A DNA stretch of 64,000 nt from Lachnospiraceae bacterium (GCA_015258065.1 JABZIZ010000011.1:1-64000); one strand, 5' to 3'. Shown: positions 9,002 through 18,486, counted from the stretch's first letter. Notes: generated by a model from the sequence alone, not told the origin. Numbers and translations: made by a program.

Positions 9002-9298
9002 ATGCCACTCATTTTTTGTATATTGATTGGTATGGTGATTTTAGCCTTTATAGTATGGAAAAAAGCAGATATTGGAACACAAATAAAAAAAATCTTGCAG
9101 CTTATAGTATGCACGATTACTTGGATTTGTTTGTTTTATCACCTTGTTAGCATTGCACATTACGTTGATGAAAGTGGAGAAAAAATAAAAAACATAATGG
9201 GCAATTATGGGTTGGGACTGCTGTGGGTTAGCATAGTGTCCTTCTCTATATATTTGTTTTATTTATATATTGATTTCTTTTTTAAAAAGAGCAATTAA
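9002..9298 (+). CDS. Small hydrophobic protein, three membrane segments, unknown function
   Basis: A 98-residue protein with hydrophobic stretches at about residues 3-18, 31-52 and 71-93, and a short charged loop between the second and third. AGAGGAGG sits 11 bp before the ATG. The base composition is strikingly AT-rich, with many AAA, ATT and TTT codons, unlike both neighbours, which suggests recent acquisition. It follows a gene remnant with similar spacing to an immunity gene after a toxin. I do not recognise the family. Confidence 0.65.
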   Translation: MPLIFCILIGMVILAFIVWKKADIGTQIKKILQLIVCTITWICLFYHLVSIAHYVDESGEKIKNIMGNYGLGLLWVSIVSFSIYLFYLYIDFFFKKSN

Positions 9299-9320
9299 GA
9301 AGTAAGCCGGAAGTGTATTT

Positions 9321-9440
9321 GCCCGCAAGGAAATAGCGCAAATCTCACTCGCTCTTGCGGGCATAGTGCGAATCTTCCTTGCCCTTTCAGGCATGGGGAG
9401 GATCTTGCTTGGCTGTAAGGGAAAGGGAGATCGCAGCAAG
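9321..9440 (+). repeat. Degenerate 30-bp tandem repeat
   Basis: Units at 9321-9350, 9351-9380 and 9381-9410 (and a faint fourth to 9440) share the pattern GCcCttgCgGgcA..GcgaAtCTtcctt. The last codons of the GH88/GH105-like gene (stop at 9387) lie within the array. Confidence 0.6.
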
Positions 9441-10613
9441 CGCTGCGCCCTGTCCCCATGGGAAAGATCCGTAGATCTGTCTGTGTACGGCAAAATCTTC
9501 GCAGGCGGAAAGCGCTCCTGAGACCAGACCGTCCTCCCGGATGTAGGGAAGAAGGGAGTGGCGCAGAGAGAAGATTTGCTGCGGCAAAAGGGTAGGGCAT
9601 TCAGCAAGCAGCCCCTCCCCTTCCGCACGTCCGATGGCATAGCAGAGCATCGAAAGGCCGCTTGTATCCACCGCCCCCTCAGAAGAGCAGAGGATCCAGG
9701 AAAGTGCGCCGTCCTCGCGCTGACAGTTTAAAAGGTTGCTTAACAGCTGAAAATAAGGCAGGAACAGTTTCTCATCCGGAAGAGACTGCCTGCCGTTCTT
9801 TTTTTTACAGGCAATCAAATATTCCGTATACCCCATCAGAAGCCAGCCGGCGGCTCGGCTCCAGCCGGGGATGCCCTGCTTAGCTCCTTTTTTTAAGCTA
9901 TAGCCGTGGTAGGGGAGGCCGCTTCTTTTATCCATTCCATGCTGAAGGAAGGCTGTTAACTGGGAGGCGGCAAAAGAAAGGTAGGAAGAGCGATCCTGTC
10001 CTTTGCAGGCAGCCAAGAGGGAGAAGAAGAACGAAACCATTCCGCAGCCGTCCGCGAAGATATCGTCTCCTCCGGACGCCGGGTTGTATATCAGGCTACC
10101 CTCCGCATCTGCGGGAAGTTTCCGCAGGATGTCGGAAAAACGCTCGCCCTCGTGCAGGAGGGATGAGATTGCGCTAAGGCGGGACGCTTCCTGCGGAGAT
10201 TGCTGTTCCAGCGCACCGATTCTTTCCTCTTCCTTCTGATAGAGACGAAGACCCGCACCCATGGCGAGCGCATCATCCACGTGGAGAAGGCGCGGATGTG
10301 CCCCTCCGGCGTGCAGGTGGCGCTGTAAATACGTCCTTGCGCTGTTCTGTGCCTCGGGATTTCCCGTTTCTACCAGCCCCAGTAGGAGGAGTCCGGCAGG
10401 CCAGAAGAGGGGATCCTGAATAGAGGCGTCGCCGGGGCGCTTGAGCAGCCTTTTGACGGTATCCTTCCCTCTTTTCAGAGGCGAGGGGTGTTCGATTTCC
10501 TGTAGATTGCGAAGGGCAATCGTCGTCATTTTGGAAAGCAAAGACGGCGGGAACTTTTCGAAGGGATCGTCTTCTATTGGTTTGGTGGAAAAAAATGGTT
10601 GGGATTCAGTCAT
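9387..10613 (-). CDS. Glycoside hydrolase, GH88/GH105-like (unsaturated glycuronyl hydrolase fold)
   Basis: A 408-residue protein predicted to form an (alpha/alpha)6 barrel. DDIFADGCGM near residue 190 matches the region holding the catalytic Asp of GH105 enzymes. SGLPYHGY near 233 and the GWSRAAGWLLMGYTEYL segment near 255 are also typical. These enzymes hydrate the terminal unsaturated uronic acid of lyase products. No signal peptide is present, so it acts inside the cell. The start at 10613 overlaps the stop of the preceding GT-C-like gene (ATGACTGA arrangement), so translation is coupled; 66 upstream codons in frame are not used. A degradative enzyme in a biosynthetic operon is odd; a role in trimming or turnover is inference. 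Confidence 0.7.
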   Translation of the reverse strand: MTESQPFFSTKPIEDDPFEKFPPSLLSKMTTIALRNLQEIEHPSPLKRGKDTVKRLLKRPGDASIQDPLFWPAGLLLLGLVETGNPEAQNSARTYLQRHLHAGGAHPRLLHVDDALAMGAGLRLYQKEEERIGALEQQSPQEASRLSAISSLLHEGERFSDILRKLPADAEGSLIYNPASGGDDIFADGCGMVSFFFSLLAACKGQDRSSYLSFAASQLTAFLQHGMDKRSGLPYHGYSLKKGAKQGIPGWSRAAGWLLMGYTEYLIACKKKNGRQSLPDEKLFLPYFQLLSNLLNCQREDGALSWILCSSEGAVDTSGLSMLCYAIGRAEGEGLLAECPTLLPQQIFSLRHSLLPYIREDGLVSGALSACEDFAVHRQIYGSFPWGQGAALAAISLSLTAKQDPPHA

Positions 10614-12258
10614 TGGCTTTACCTTCCGGTTGGGCTGTATTTTGACGTGAGAGAGAGGAGTGCAGAGGCAACGTTTTGCTTCCGTGTAAAGGAGCTGCAG
10701 GCAGGAGACGTGCTGCCCCGCGAAGCAGGAGCATGAGACCGAAGGAAGCGTAAGGCAGCAGGTAGATGTAGTAGCGCATCGTATAGCGACTGCTTCCCTC
10801 CCAGATTTCATGGAAGAGCATGCCGCCGAAAATATAGAGGATCAAAAATCCTTGAAGGGAGGAGAGCTTCTTTGCCCGGAAGACGGAAATGCAGTAGAGG
10901 AGGGTCCCCAGATAGATGAGAAACATGGAAATCCGCATGACAAAGTAGCATAGGTGCATGCCCCTTCCGTAGATCAGGGAGTTTACGATTCTGCCATGCC
11001 CCTCTACGTGGCGGGAGGCGAGCTCCAGATTTCGCATGCTGACAAAGGAAGGGTCTGCCCACTGCGTCATGCCTTTTTTGAAATAAAAGTAAGCGGCATG
11101 GGAAGGACTGTGCAGCAGTGCCTTAAAGTCGGAGCAAAATCGTTTTTTGGCTTCGAGGTCCGTTTTTTCATGATCAAACTGGTTGTTGCGATAAGTTCCC
11201 GCATTATAACCGTTATACCAGCCGTTTTGACCGGTTCCGTCGCTTTCCTCCTGAATCGCCATGGCAAAGTAGGTGCTGGAGGGTACGCCCTGCGGGAGAG
11301 AGGTGTGTGCCGCAATCTGTGCATAAGCTTCTCCAAAAATCTTAGGAGAGGCTACGCCGAAGAAAAGAAGAAGGAGGCTGAGAAGAAGCTTTTTTTGCCA
11401 TTCCTTCGGATGCGGGGACGGGTTCTCCCGGATCCAAAGGGATAATAGAATTGCAATCACCGCAATGTAGGAATTGGTCTTTAGAAGAACGGCGGGAAAC
11501 AGCAGGAGGGCGCAGAAGATTTCGTCTCTTGCTTTGCTATATTTGAGAAAGCGGATATGCAGATAAAAGGCGGCGCTCAGCGGCAGTAAGGAAGGAATAT
11601 CGCCGTAAATCAGTGTCACTGATACATGGAAGAACAGCAGGAAGGGAGTAAGAAGGGCTGCCATGGAGGCGATTTCCCGGTCCTCAAAGAGCTCCATTGT
11701 GATCTGATACAGCAGGAAGAGCGTTCCCAGAATGCAGATCAGGTTGAGGAACTGGTAGGCGGTGTAATTGCTTTTTCCAAACAGCAGATAGAGCAGCTGC
11801 CCGTAGGCAACGTAACCGATTTGGAAGGGATAGATGTACAGGTAACTCCCTTTATCCGTCAACTGGGAAAAATCACCCCTCATGAAGGCGTTGACGACAT
11901 CGACATCCAGGGTTCTCGCATCGTTGACGGCAAGACCTCTCACGCCGAAGATCAGGAATAGACCGCACAGGAGACCAAAGGCGAAGAGGAGGAGAAGGGG
12001 AACGAAACGGGAAGAAAAGAGTCCGGTTTTCCTGCGTAGAAACAGAAAGACGGAAAATACGACAAAGGCACTGACGAGCAGAAGAAGCGGATTCGTGCGC
12101 TGTCTCTCCTGTAAATCAAAGACGATGCCCAGTTTGTAATGCACCGAGTAGAGGGTGGAATACAGAAGGAGAATCGCAATCAGAACGGAAAAGGGGATGA
12201 AGTAAATACACGAAAAGAGACGGTAGAGCGGATGGGGCGTTCTTTTGGTTGTTGTCAT
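10606..12258 (-). CDS. Polytopic membrane glycosyltransferase, GT-C/PMT-like
   Basis: A 550-residue membrane protein with about 11-12 hydrophobic segments. The loop after the third segment holds AVNDARTLDVD, an acidic region placed like the catalytic loop of PMT-type GT-C enzymes. SRYTMRYYIYLLPY near residue 490 resembles the conserved RYxxP-like segment near the C-terminus. It probably uses a polyprenyl-phosphate sugar on the outer membrane face. It is the middle gene of a left-facing three-gene operon (13887 to 9387). Assignment is by topology and motif position only. Confidence 0.7.
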   Translation of the reverse strand: MTTTKRTPHPLYRLFSCIYFIPFSVLIAILLLYSTLYSVHYKLGIVFDLQERQRTNPLLLLVSAFVVFSVFLFLRRKTGLFSSRFVPLLLLFAFGLLCGLFLIFGVRGLAVNDARTLDVDVVNAFMRGDFSQLTDKGSYLYIYPFQIGYVAYGQLLYLLFGKSNYTAYQFLNLICILGTLFLLYQITMELFEDREIASMAALLTPFLLFFHVSVTLIYGDIPSLLPLSAAFYLHIRFLKYSKARDEIFCALLLFPAVLLKTNSYIAVIAILLSLWIRENPSPHPKEWQKKLLLSLLLLFFGVASPKIFGEAYAQIAAHTSLPQGVPSSTYFAMAIQEESDGTGQNGWYNGYNAGTYRNNQFDHEKTDLEAKKRFCSDFKALLHSPSHAAYFYFKKGMTQWADPSFVSMRNLELASRHVEGHGRIVNSLIYGRGMHLCYFVMRISMFLIYLGTLLYCISVFRAKKLSSLQGFLILYIFGGMLFHEIWEGSSRYTMRYYIYLLPYASFGLMLLLRGAARLLPAAPLHGSKTLPLHSSLSRQNTAQPEGKAND

Positions 12259-12297
12259 GATATGCCTTTATGGGAATCCTCCCGGTGGAGCAGAGAG

Positions 12298-13887
12298 TCA
12301 CTCTTTTATCTTTTGAAACAGAAACAGGGTATGACCGGTTCCGGGCAGCTTGTCCTTTTCCTTGAGAACCAGGTCGTAGTGCAGGAAAATATTATCGGGA
12401 GCGCCGTCCATCGAGAGGATAAAATCCGTGCTCCCGCTTCGGATGGCTCCCATCTGTACTTCGTAAACCTCGTCCAGATGGATGGTCTGGGTCTGGAAAA
12501 AGTAGACCGTAGGAAGGATGCCGGAAACCGTATATAAACCCTGGTCGAAGCAGTTGACGTTTAATAGAGTAGGCGCCTTTACGCCGCTTTTTCGGATATA
12601 TTCCGTGAAATGGGTTTGCCAGAGATCTCCCTTTTTCAACGAATGATAAGCTCGATTCTGGGTAAGGGAAAAACAAAGGAGAAGCATACCCAGAAGAGAG
12701 GCAAAGAGGGCTCCGTAGAAAGATAAGAGTTTCAGGGCGGGAGAAATATGATAGAAAGCGGGACCTCTTTTTTGAGGCTTTCTCGGTAAAAATTCCTGTT
12801 TCTTCGGGAGAAAAAGGCTGGCTGCCATTTCCACAAGCACAACAAAGGTGCCAAGAGGAAGAATGTAGTAAGGAAGCGCGATCCCTCCGATGAAGATACC
12901 CAATAGGAGACCGGCGCCAAGGAGTAGGAGATTGATTTTTTCGATCCCCTTGGTGTCCTTGCGGAAGAGAAAGAGGAGGACACCGGCCAGGGCAAAGAGA
13001 CCAGGTAGAGGATTGAGAAAAAACTGCCGGTACAGCACTTTGCCAAGCAGAAGGAACCTTGCACCAAGGCTCATTTTCACCGAATAGACAAAGAGATTGC
13101 AATAGAGGTAGACATAGATCCAGTCGTACAGGGCGCCGTGGATGAGAAAGTAAAGGAAGAAGGGAACAATCGGGACGAGAAAACCTGCGCCAAAGACGAG
13201 GAGAGAGTACATGGTGATCTGGATTCTGCGCAGTACGCCGATGACCTGTCTGTAAGCGAAGAGGTTGGCGAGCAAGAGCATCAGCACCCATCCGATGAAG
13301 AATCCGAGGGAGTTGAATTTGATCAAAAAGACAAAGGAGGAGAGAACGCCCCCTAAGAACATGGTGCGGTAAGGCACGGGTTCCGGATAAACGGTTCTGA
13401 AATACAGGAAGGAGAGGTAGAGCCCCCATGACAGGAAGGGCAGTAGAAACTCCTCCGCACTTCCACCCCACCACATGGCTCTGGAGGAGTAGAGAACGGC
13501 GCCGCAGAGAGGGGTCATCAAAAAGACCGTACCGCGCGGGAGATAGAGCAGAGCAATCTTCATTTGTGCAAGCAAAGTGAGAGCACAGGCAATGACTTCA
13601 AGCACAAAGACGCCGTGAAAAGTCGTGTAGGAAAAAAGAGAGGCCAGTCCGTAGAGAAAATACAGAAAGACGCCCTTCTGATCAAAGAGATCCTTATAGG
13701 GAACCAGACCGCGGAACATGGATTTGCCGACGGTAAAATAGCTGTTTACATCATCCCAGTTGTTGAAAGGGTACCAAAAGGAAGAGCGCGTGCATAGAGT
13801 CATCATTAGCAACGCACATACGAAACAGAAAAGAATTTCGAAAAATAGACGTTGTTGTTTTTTGTTCAAATAAAACCTCATCCTCAA
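12298..13887 (-). CDS. Polytopic membrane glycosyltransferase, GT-C/GT39-like
   Basis: A 529-residue membrane protein. The first outer loop carries NNWDDVNSYFTVGKSMFRG, with the DD pair expected of GT39-like GT-C enzymes, followed by GLVPYKDLFDQKG, a segment very typical of this group. About ten further hydrophobic segments follow, then a small C-terminal outer domain. It is the first gene of the left-facing operon and is served by the promoter at 13954-13983. Donor and acceptor are unknown. Confidence 0.78.
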   Translation of the reverse strand: MRMRFYLNKKQQRLFFEILFCFVCALLMMTLCTRSSFWYPFNNWDDVNSYFTVGKSMFRGLVPYKDLFDQKGVFLYFLYGLASLFSYTTFHGVFVLEVIACALTLLAQMKIALLYLPRGTVFLMTPLCGAVLYSSRAMWWGGSAEEFLLPFLSWGLYLSFLYFRTVYPEPVPYRTMFLGGVLSSFVFLIKFNSLGFFIGWVLMLLLANLFAYRQVIGVLRRIQITMYSLLVFGAGFLVPIVPFFLYFLIHGALYDWIYVYLYCNLFVYSVKMSLGARFLLLGKVLYRQFFLNPLPGLFALAGVLLFLFRKDTKGIEKINLLLLGAGLLLGIFIGGIALPYYILPLGTFVVLVEMAASLFLPKKQEFLPRKPQKRGPAFYHISPALKLLSFYGALFASLLGMLLLCFSLTQNRAYHSLKKGDLWQTHFTEYIRKSGVKAPTLLNVNCFDQGLYTVSGILPTVYFFQTQTIHLDEVYEVQMGAIRSGSTDFILSMDGAPDNIFLHYDLVLKEKDKLPGTGHTLFLFQKIKE

Positions 13888-13953
13888 ATACTTCTGTTGC
13901 CGGCATCTCCAGGATGGATATCCTAAGGATCAGATGCTCCTTACATTTTTCTT

Positions 13954-13983
13954 ATTATATATCTGATCAATCCCGCCTGTCAA
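13954..13983 (-). promoter_or_regulatory. Promoter of the left-facing GT-C/GH operon
   Basis: On the minus strand TTGACA (13983-13978), 18-bp spacer, TATAAT (13959-13954). The start codon is at 13887. Confidence 0.75.
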
Positions 13984-14003
13984 AATGGAGGACAGGGCCT
14001 TCG

Positions 14004-14032
14004 TTGACAGGGGCAGAGCGATTGCTCATAAT
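14004..14032 (+). promoter_or_regulatory. Promoter of the SGNH-addA operon
   Basis: TTGACA (14004-14009), 17-bp spacer, CATAAT (14027-14032). It is divergent from the promoter at 13954-13983, with the two -35 boxes about 20 bp apart. Confidence 0.75.
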
Positions 14033-14079
14033 TGAAAAGAACATCATGAATTCAAGATGAATTTCAGGAGGGAGGCGGC

Positions 14080-14748
14080 ATGAGAAGGGCGGTTGTGATT
14101 GGAGATTCGAATACGTACGGATTTGACCCGGCGGGAGCGTTTGGAGGACGCTTTCCGGAGACGGTTCGTTTTATAAAGGTACTGGAGAGAAGGCTCTGTG
14201 AGGAATGGGAGATCGTGGGGCTTGGACTGAATGGAAGAGAAATCCCGCATACGGCGGCGGAGCTCGAGTCCTTAGACCGGACGTTGGAGGAATCTTCTCC
14301 GATCGATGTATTATATGTGATGCTGGGGACCAACGATTATCTGAATATGTTTGATCCGGATATCCCGCAGGTGATTGCAAGACTGAAGGGAATGATGGAG
14401 CGCGTGGAAGCCAGTGAAAGCATCCGGCATTACCATACCGCACTGGTCCTGATTGCACCTGCCCAGGTGATGACGGGAGCGGATGAATATTATGCCAAGT
14501 ATGACACGAGGGACGGGAGACTGTCCAGGGCCTACCAGCGCCTGGCTGAAGAACGGAGGTGGATTTTCCTGGATGCCGCTAGTTGGAATCTGCCACTTGC
14601 TTATGACGGGGTTCATTTTTCGGAGAGGGCACACCTTCTTTTTGCAGATCGGTTGGAAGAGCATCTGAACCGGATGAAATTTCAGCTTGACTGGGAGGAA
14701 GAGGAAGCAAGGAAGAGGGAGATGGAAGCGGAAGGTGAGGCAGAATGA
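14080..14748 (+). CDS. SGNH/GDSL hydrolase (arylesterase-like)
   Basis: A 222-residue cytoplasmic hydrolase with the full SGNH set: Ser10 in GDSN, Asn51 in LNGRE, Asn85 in GTND, and Asp176/His179 in DGVHF. It resembles small arylesterase or acyl-CoA thioesterase-like SGNH enzymes. CAGGAGGGAGG precedes the ATG. Its stop overlaps the addA start (ATGA), so the two are translationally coupled. A link between an esterase and a DNA-repair nuclease is unexplained. The C-terminal 20 residues are highly charged (Glu/Arg) and may be a linker-like tail. Confidence 0.87.
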   Translation: MRRAVVIGDSNTYGFDPAGAFGGRFPETVRFIKVLERRLCEEWEIVGLGLNGREIPHTAAELESLDRTLEESSPIDVLYVMLGTNDYLNMFDPDIPQVIARLKGMMERVEASESIRHYHTALVLIAPAQVMTGADEYYAKYDTRDGRLSRAYQRLAEERRWIFLDAASWNLPLAYDGVHFSERAHLLFADRLEEHLNRMKFQLDWEEEEARKREMEAEGEAE

Positions 14749-17700
14749 GATTCACAGAGGAACAGCAGGCAGTCATTGATGCGCGCCACCAAAATATTCT
14801 GGTCTCTGCGGCAGCCGGTAGCGGGAAAACAGCAGTTTTGACCGAGCGGATCTTAGGTCTCATTTCCGGAGAAGATGCGGTGGATATTGACCGCTTGCTG
14901 GTTGTGACCTTTACCAGAGCGGCGGCGGCGCAGATGAAGGAGAAAATCAGCGCCAGAATTAGTCGGGCGTTGCAGGAGAATCCGCAGGACGAGCATCTGC
15001 AGAGACAGCAGACCCTCATTCATCATGCACAGATCACGACGATTGACTCATTCTGTCAATCCGTCATCCGCAGTCACTTCGGAGAGATTGACTTGGATCC
15101 TTCTTATCGTGTGGTGGAAGAAGGCGAGATCACATTGTTGGAGCAGCAGGTGCTTTCCGAGCTGTTGGAGAAGGAATATGCCTTGTCCAATCGGAAGGAG
15201 TCGGATCCCTCCACCTCCGACTTCCTTTTTTGCGCGGATTATTTTTCGGAAGGAGCCTCGGACGAGGCGCTGGAAAAAAACATCTTAGACCTTTACCACA
15301 AATCCGTCAGCACGCCCTTTCCGGATCTGTGGCTGAAAGAAAGGATGGACGACTATGAGGTCCCTGAAGAGGATTTTGACGCTCTTTTCTTTGTGAAAGA
15401 GGTGGAGAGAAAAACCATGGAACAGCTTCAGGACGCAGTGCACACCCTGCAAAGAGCGGCAATGATCTGCGATGAGGCGGACGGACCCATGGCTTATACA
15501 CCGAATCTGCAGGCAGAGATCGCACAGATCGCACGGGCCATTTCGCAGATGGAGGAAGGGGAGGGTTACGAGAAAGTAAGGAGCGCCCTCTTCACGATTT
15601 CCTTCGGCAATCTGAAACCGGTCAGAGACAAAAGCGTTTCACCTTCTAAAAAAAAGGCCGTTTCCGAAATGCGAAAGGAAGTCAAAGACCGGATCACACA
15701 CTTGAAGGAGCGTTATTTTGCAAGGGATCAAGAGACTGAAATCGGGTACATGCGTTTGGCTTCCAGGGCAGTCAGAGAGCTGGCCCGTCTGTCTCTTGTC
15801 TTTCTTGAGGAGATGGAAAAGGCCAAGAGAGAAAGAAATATCATCGATTTTTCGGATATGGAGCACGAGGCGCTGCGCATTCTCATCCACAGGGAGGAGA
15901 CGGAAGACGGTCAGATTTTGATTTCTCCAACCGAGGCGGCGCAGGCACTCAGACAAGAATTTAAGGAAGTCATGATTGATGAATATCAGGATTCCAATGA
16001 GGTGCAGGAGCTCATCCTGAAGGCGGTGTCCACACAGGATGACGGCGTTTTCAATCGTTTCATGGTGGGGGATGTCAAACAGAGTATCTACCGGTTTCGC
16101 CAGGCCCGCCCTGAAATTTTCATGGAAAAAATGGACCGGTATCAAAAGGAGGAGAAGGCGAAGGAGCGGCGTATGGATTTGCACCGGAATTTCAGAAGCC
16201 GTTCGGAAGTCCTTCTTTTTGTTAACGACTGCTTTCAAAGGTTGATGAAAAAAGACCTAGGCGGGGTGGAATACGATGCGGATGCCCGCCTGGTGCCCGG
16301 GCTTGCGTACAAGGAAGCGGAAGCGGGGAGTTACGATCCGGAGATTCTGCTTCTGGTTTCGGCAGAGGCAGGGGGAGAGAAGTCGGCGCTGGAAGCCAGA
16401 ATGATCGCAGGACGGATCAAGGAGCTATTGCGCTCATGCCGGGTGGACAACGGGGCAGGAGGTCTGAGACCCTTGCGGTATCAGGATATCGTTCTTCTCA
16501 TGAGGTCGGCGGGAGCGGAAGGACGAGATGAGATTTTCCGTAAAACGCTGGAGCAGGAGGGGATTCCCGCCTATGTGGAATCCCGCACCGGGTATTTTTC
16601 CGCACAGGAAGTGCAGGTACTTTTGGCACTCTTATCCGTGATAGACAATCCCCTGCAGGATATTCCTTTTGCTTCCGTGATGCGCTCTCAGATCGGAGGT
16701 TTCTCAGATGAGGAGCTTGCGAAGGTACGGGCAGAGGGGAAAAAGAAAGGATGGAGAGACGATTATTTTGCGCAGAGCGTTGCCCGCTATGCGGCAGAGG
16801 ATGAAAAGACAGCAAAATTTCTGGATCTCATGGAAGACTTTCGGAAGCACAGTTCTTATTTGCAAACCCATGAATTGCTCCATTATATTTTGGAAAAAAC
16901 ACAATTCGATTCCTACATCCGGGCATTGCCCGCAGGGGAAAGAAGGTTGGCGAATGTCAAGATGCTGTTAACAAAGGCGAGGGCCTTTGAGAAGACTTCT
17001 TTTCGCGGATCCTCCCATTTTGTGCGCTACATTGAGCAACTCAAAAAATATGAGGTGGATTTCGGAGAGGCCAACGTCTTGGACGAGAGTGCGGACGTGG
17101 TTCGCATCATGACCATTCATAAGAGCAAGGGGCTGGAATTCCCGGTGGTTTTTGTCTGCGGGACGCATCATAAGGTGAATTTACAGGATGCGAACGGAAG
17201 AATGATCCTCGATTCCGACCTGGGGGCGGGGCTTGATTACATCCAGACCGAGGAACGAATCCGGGACTCGACCATGAAGAAGGCGTTGATTGCGGATCAC
17301 ATGAAGGAGGTGGCACTCGGAGAAGAGTTGCGTGTTCTGTATGTGGCCATGACAAGAGCCAAAGAAAAACTGATTTTGACCGGACTGGTTAAAGAAGAAG
17401 AGAAGGTCAGAGAACTGTTGGAGCTGCATGCACAGGAGGAGGGGGCCCTTCTCTATTCCGATCGTGTGAGCGGTGAAAGCTATCTGAAACTGGTTCTCTT
17501 AGCCTATGCGCCCTATTTTGCGGGAGGACAGCCGTTTGCGCCTGCGAAGCTCACTTTTTGTTCGGAGGAGGATTTGGCTACAGCTTCTGTGAAAGAACAG
17601 GTGAACCTGGCACTTTTGCAGAAAAAACTGCTGACTCAAGGAGTCGATACTATAATCCAACCTTCGAAAGAAGAGGAGAAAGGGCTTGTATCCTTGCTTT

Positions 17701-18401
17701 TGCCTCGCTTTCAAGAGCATTATGCGCATGAGAAAGCATTAGGACTTTTTGCCAAAACGACGGTGACAGAACTGAAACAGTCATTGATTGATGAGGCGAC
17801 AGCATCTCTGGAAGCACACCCCTTTGCCTATGCGGAGGGGAAAAAAGAGAGAGAAGGAAGGAGAAGCGGGGGAGGTGGTGCACAGAGAGGAACGCTGTAT
17901 CACCGGGCGATGGAGCTCCTGCCTCTTGCTTTGTTACAGGCAGGAGCACAGGCAAAGGCGCAGGAGGTGGAAGCTTTCCTGCAAAAGGAGAAAGAGAGAG
18001 GAAGGTTTGACGAGGAAGGGATCCATCAAATCAGAATCGAAGATTTACAGCGATTTTTACGTTCTGCTTTCGCTACCCGCATGGCAAGGTCAATGGAACA
18101 AAAACGGCTCTTTCGTGAGCGTCAGTTCATGATCGGACTGCCGGCAAATCGGATGAATCCGGATTTTCCAGGGGAAGAACTGATTCTGGTGCAGGGAGTG
18201 ATTGACTGCTATTTTGAAGAAGAGGGGGAGCTGGTGTTAATCGATTATAAGACCGACCGCCTGGACGAAGAAAAACTGCGGCTCTTTTATAAGCCGCAGC
18301 TGGAAATCTACAGAGAGGCGCTGGAACAGCTGACCAATCAGAAGGTCAAAGAAATGGCACTGTATTCCTTTCATTTGGGAAAGGAGATTGCCTTTTCTTG
18401 A
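14745..18401 (+). CDS. addA: ATP-dependent helicase/nuclease subunit A (AddA)
   Basis: A 1218-residue UvrD-like superfamily 1 helicase fused to a C-terminal RecB-type nuclease. Walker A AAAGSGKTA is near residue 22. Other helicase motifs are VVTFTRAAAAQMK, DEYQDSNEVQ (Walker B), TIHKSKGLEFPVVF and LYVAMTRAKEKL. The nuclease motif VLIDYKTDRL lies near residue 1170. AddAB processes double-strand breaks for RecA loading at Chi. AddB normally precedes addA in Firmicutes but is not in this window; an SGNH hydrolase occupies its place. The last codons lie in a 21-bp repeat array. Length is normal for the family. Confidence 0.95.
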   Translation: MRFTEEQQAVIDARHQNILVSAAAGSGKTAVLTERILGLISGEDAVDIDRLLVVTFTRAAAAQMKEKISARISRALQENPQDEHLQRQQTLIHHAQITTIDSFCQSVIRSHFGEIDLDPSYRVVEEGEITLLEQQVLSELLEKEYALSNRKESDPSTSDFLFCADYFSEGASDEALEKNILDLYHKSVSTPFPDLWLKERMDDYEVPEEDFDALFFVKEVERKTMEQLQDAVHTLQRAAMICDEADGPMAYTPNLQAEIAQIARAISQMEEGEGYEKVRSALFTISFGNLKPVRDKSVSPSKKKAVSEMRKEVKDRITHLKERYFARDQETEIGYMRLASRAVRELARLSLVFLEEMEKAKRERNIIDFSDMEHEALRILIHREETEDGQILISPTEAAQALRQEFKEVMIDEYQDSNEVQELILKAVSTQDDGVFNRFMVGDVKQSIYRFRQARPEIFMEKMDRYQKEEKAKERRMDLHRNFRSRSEVLLFVNDCFQRLMKKDLGGVEYDADARLVPGLAYKEAEAGSYDPEILLLVSAEAGGEKSALEARMIAGRIKELLRSCRVDNGAGGLRPLRYQDIVLLMRSAGAEGRDEIFRKTLEQEGIPAYVESRTGYFSAQEVQVLLALLSVIDNPLQDIPFASVMRSQIGGFSDEELAKVRAEGKKKGWRDDYFAQSVARYAAEDEKTAKFLDLMEDFRKHSSYLQTHELLHYILEKTQFDSYIRALPAGERRLANVKMLLTKARAFEKTSFRGSSHFVRYIEQLKKYEVDFGEANVLDESADVVRIMTIHKSKGLEFPVVFVCGTHHKVNLQDANGRMILDSDLGAGLDYIQTEERIRDSTMKKALIADHMKEVALGEELRVLYVAMTRAKEKLILTGLVKEEEKVRELLELHAQEEGALLYSDRVSGESYLKLVLLAYAPYFAGGQPFAPAKLTFCSEEDLATASVKEQVNLALLQKKLLTQGVDTIIQPSKEEEKGLVSLLLPRFQEHYAHEKALGLFAKTTVTELKQSLIDEATASLEAHPFAYAEGKKEREGRRSGGGGAQRGTLYHRAMELLPLALLQAGAQAKAQEVEAFLQKEKERGRFDEEGIHQIRIEDLQRFLRSAFATRMARSMEQKRLFRERQFMIGLPANRMNPDFPGEELILVQGVIDCYFEEEGELVLIDYKTDRLDEEKLRLFYKPQLEIYREALEQLTNQKVKEMALYSFHLGKEIAFS

Positions 18402-18474
18402 AAAGTATTCTCCTTTTCGTGAAAAGTGTTTTCCTTTTCGTGAAAAGTGTTTTCCTTTTCGTGAAAAGTGTTTT
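18391..18474 (+). repeat. 21-bp palindromic tandem repeat, four copies
   Basis: Units at 18391-18411, 18412-18432, 18433-18453 and 18454-18474. The last three are identical (CCTTTTCGTGAAAAGTGTTTT is the unit; core CTTTTC-GT-GAAAAG is an inverted repeat) and the first differs at four positions. The array starts inside addA (stop at 18399-18401) and ends 13 bp before the convergent asnA stop. Confidence 0.95.
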
Positions 18475-18486
18475 ACTTTTCTTCGC

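Noticed and set aside
18391..18474. CRISPR array.
   Set aside because: The 21-bp units are directly adjacent without unique spacers, and no cas genes are in the window.
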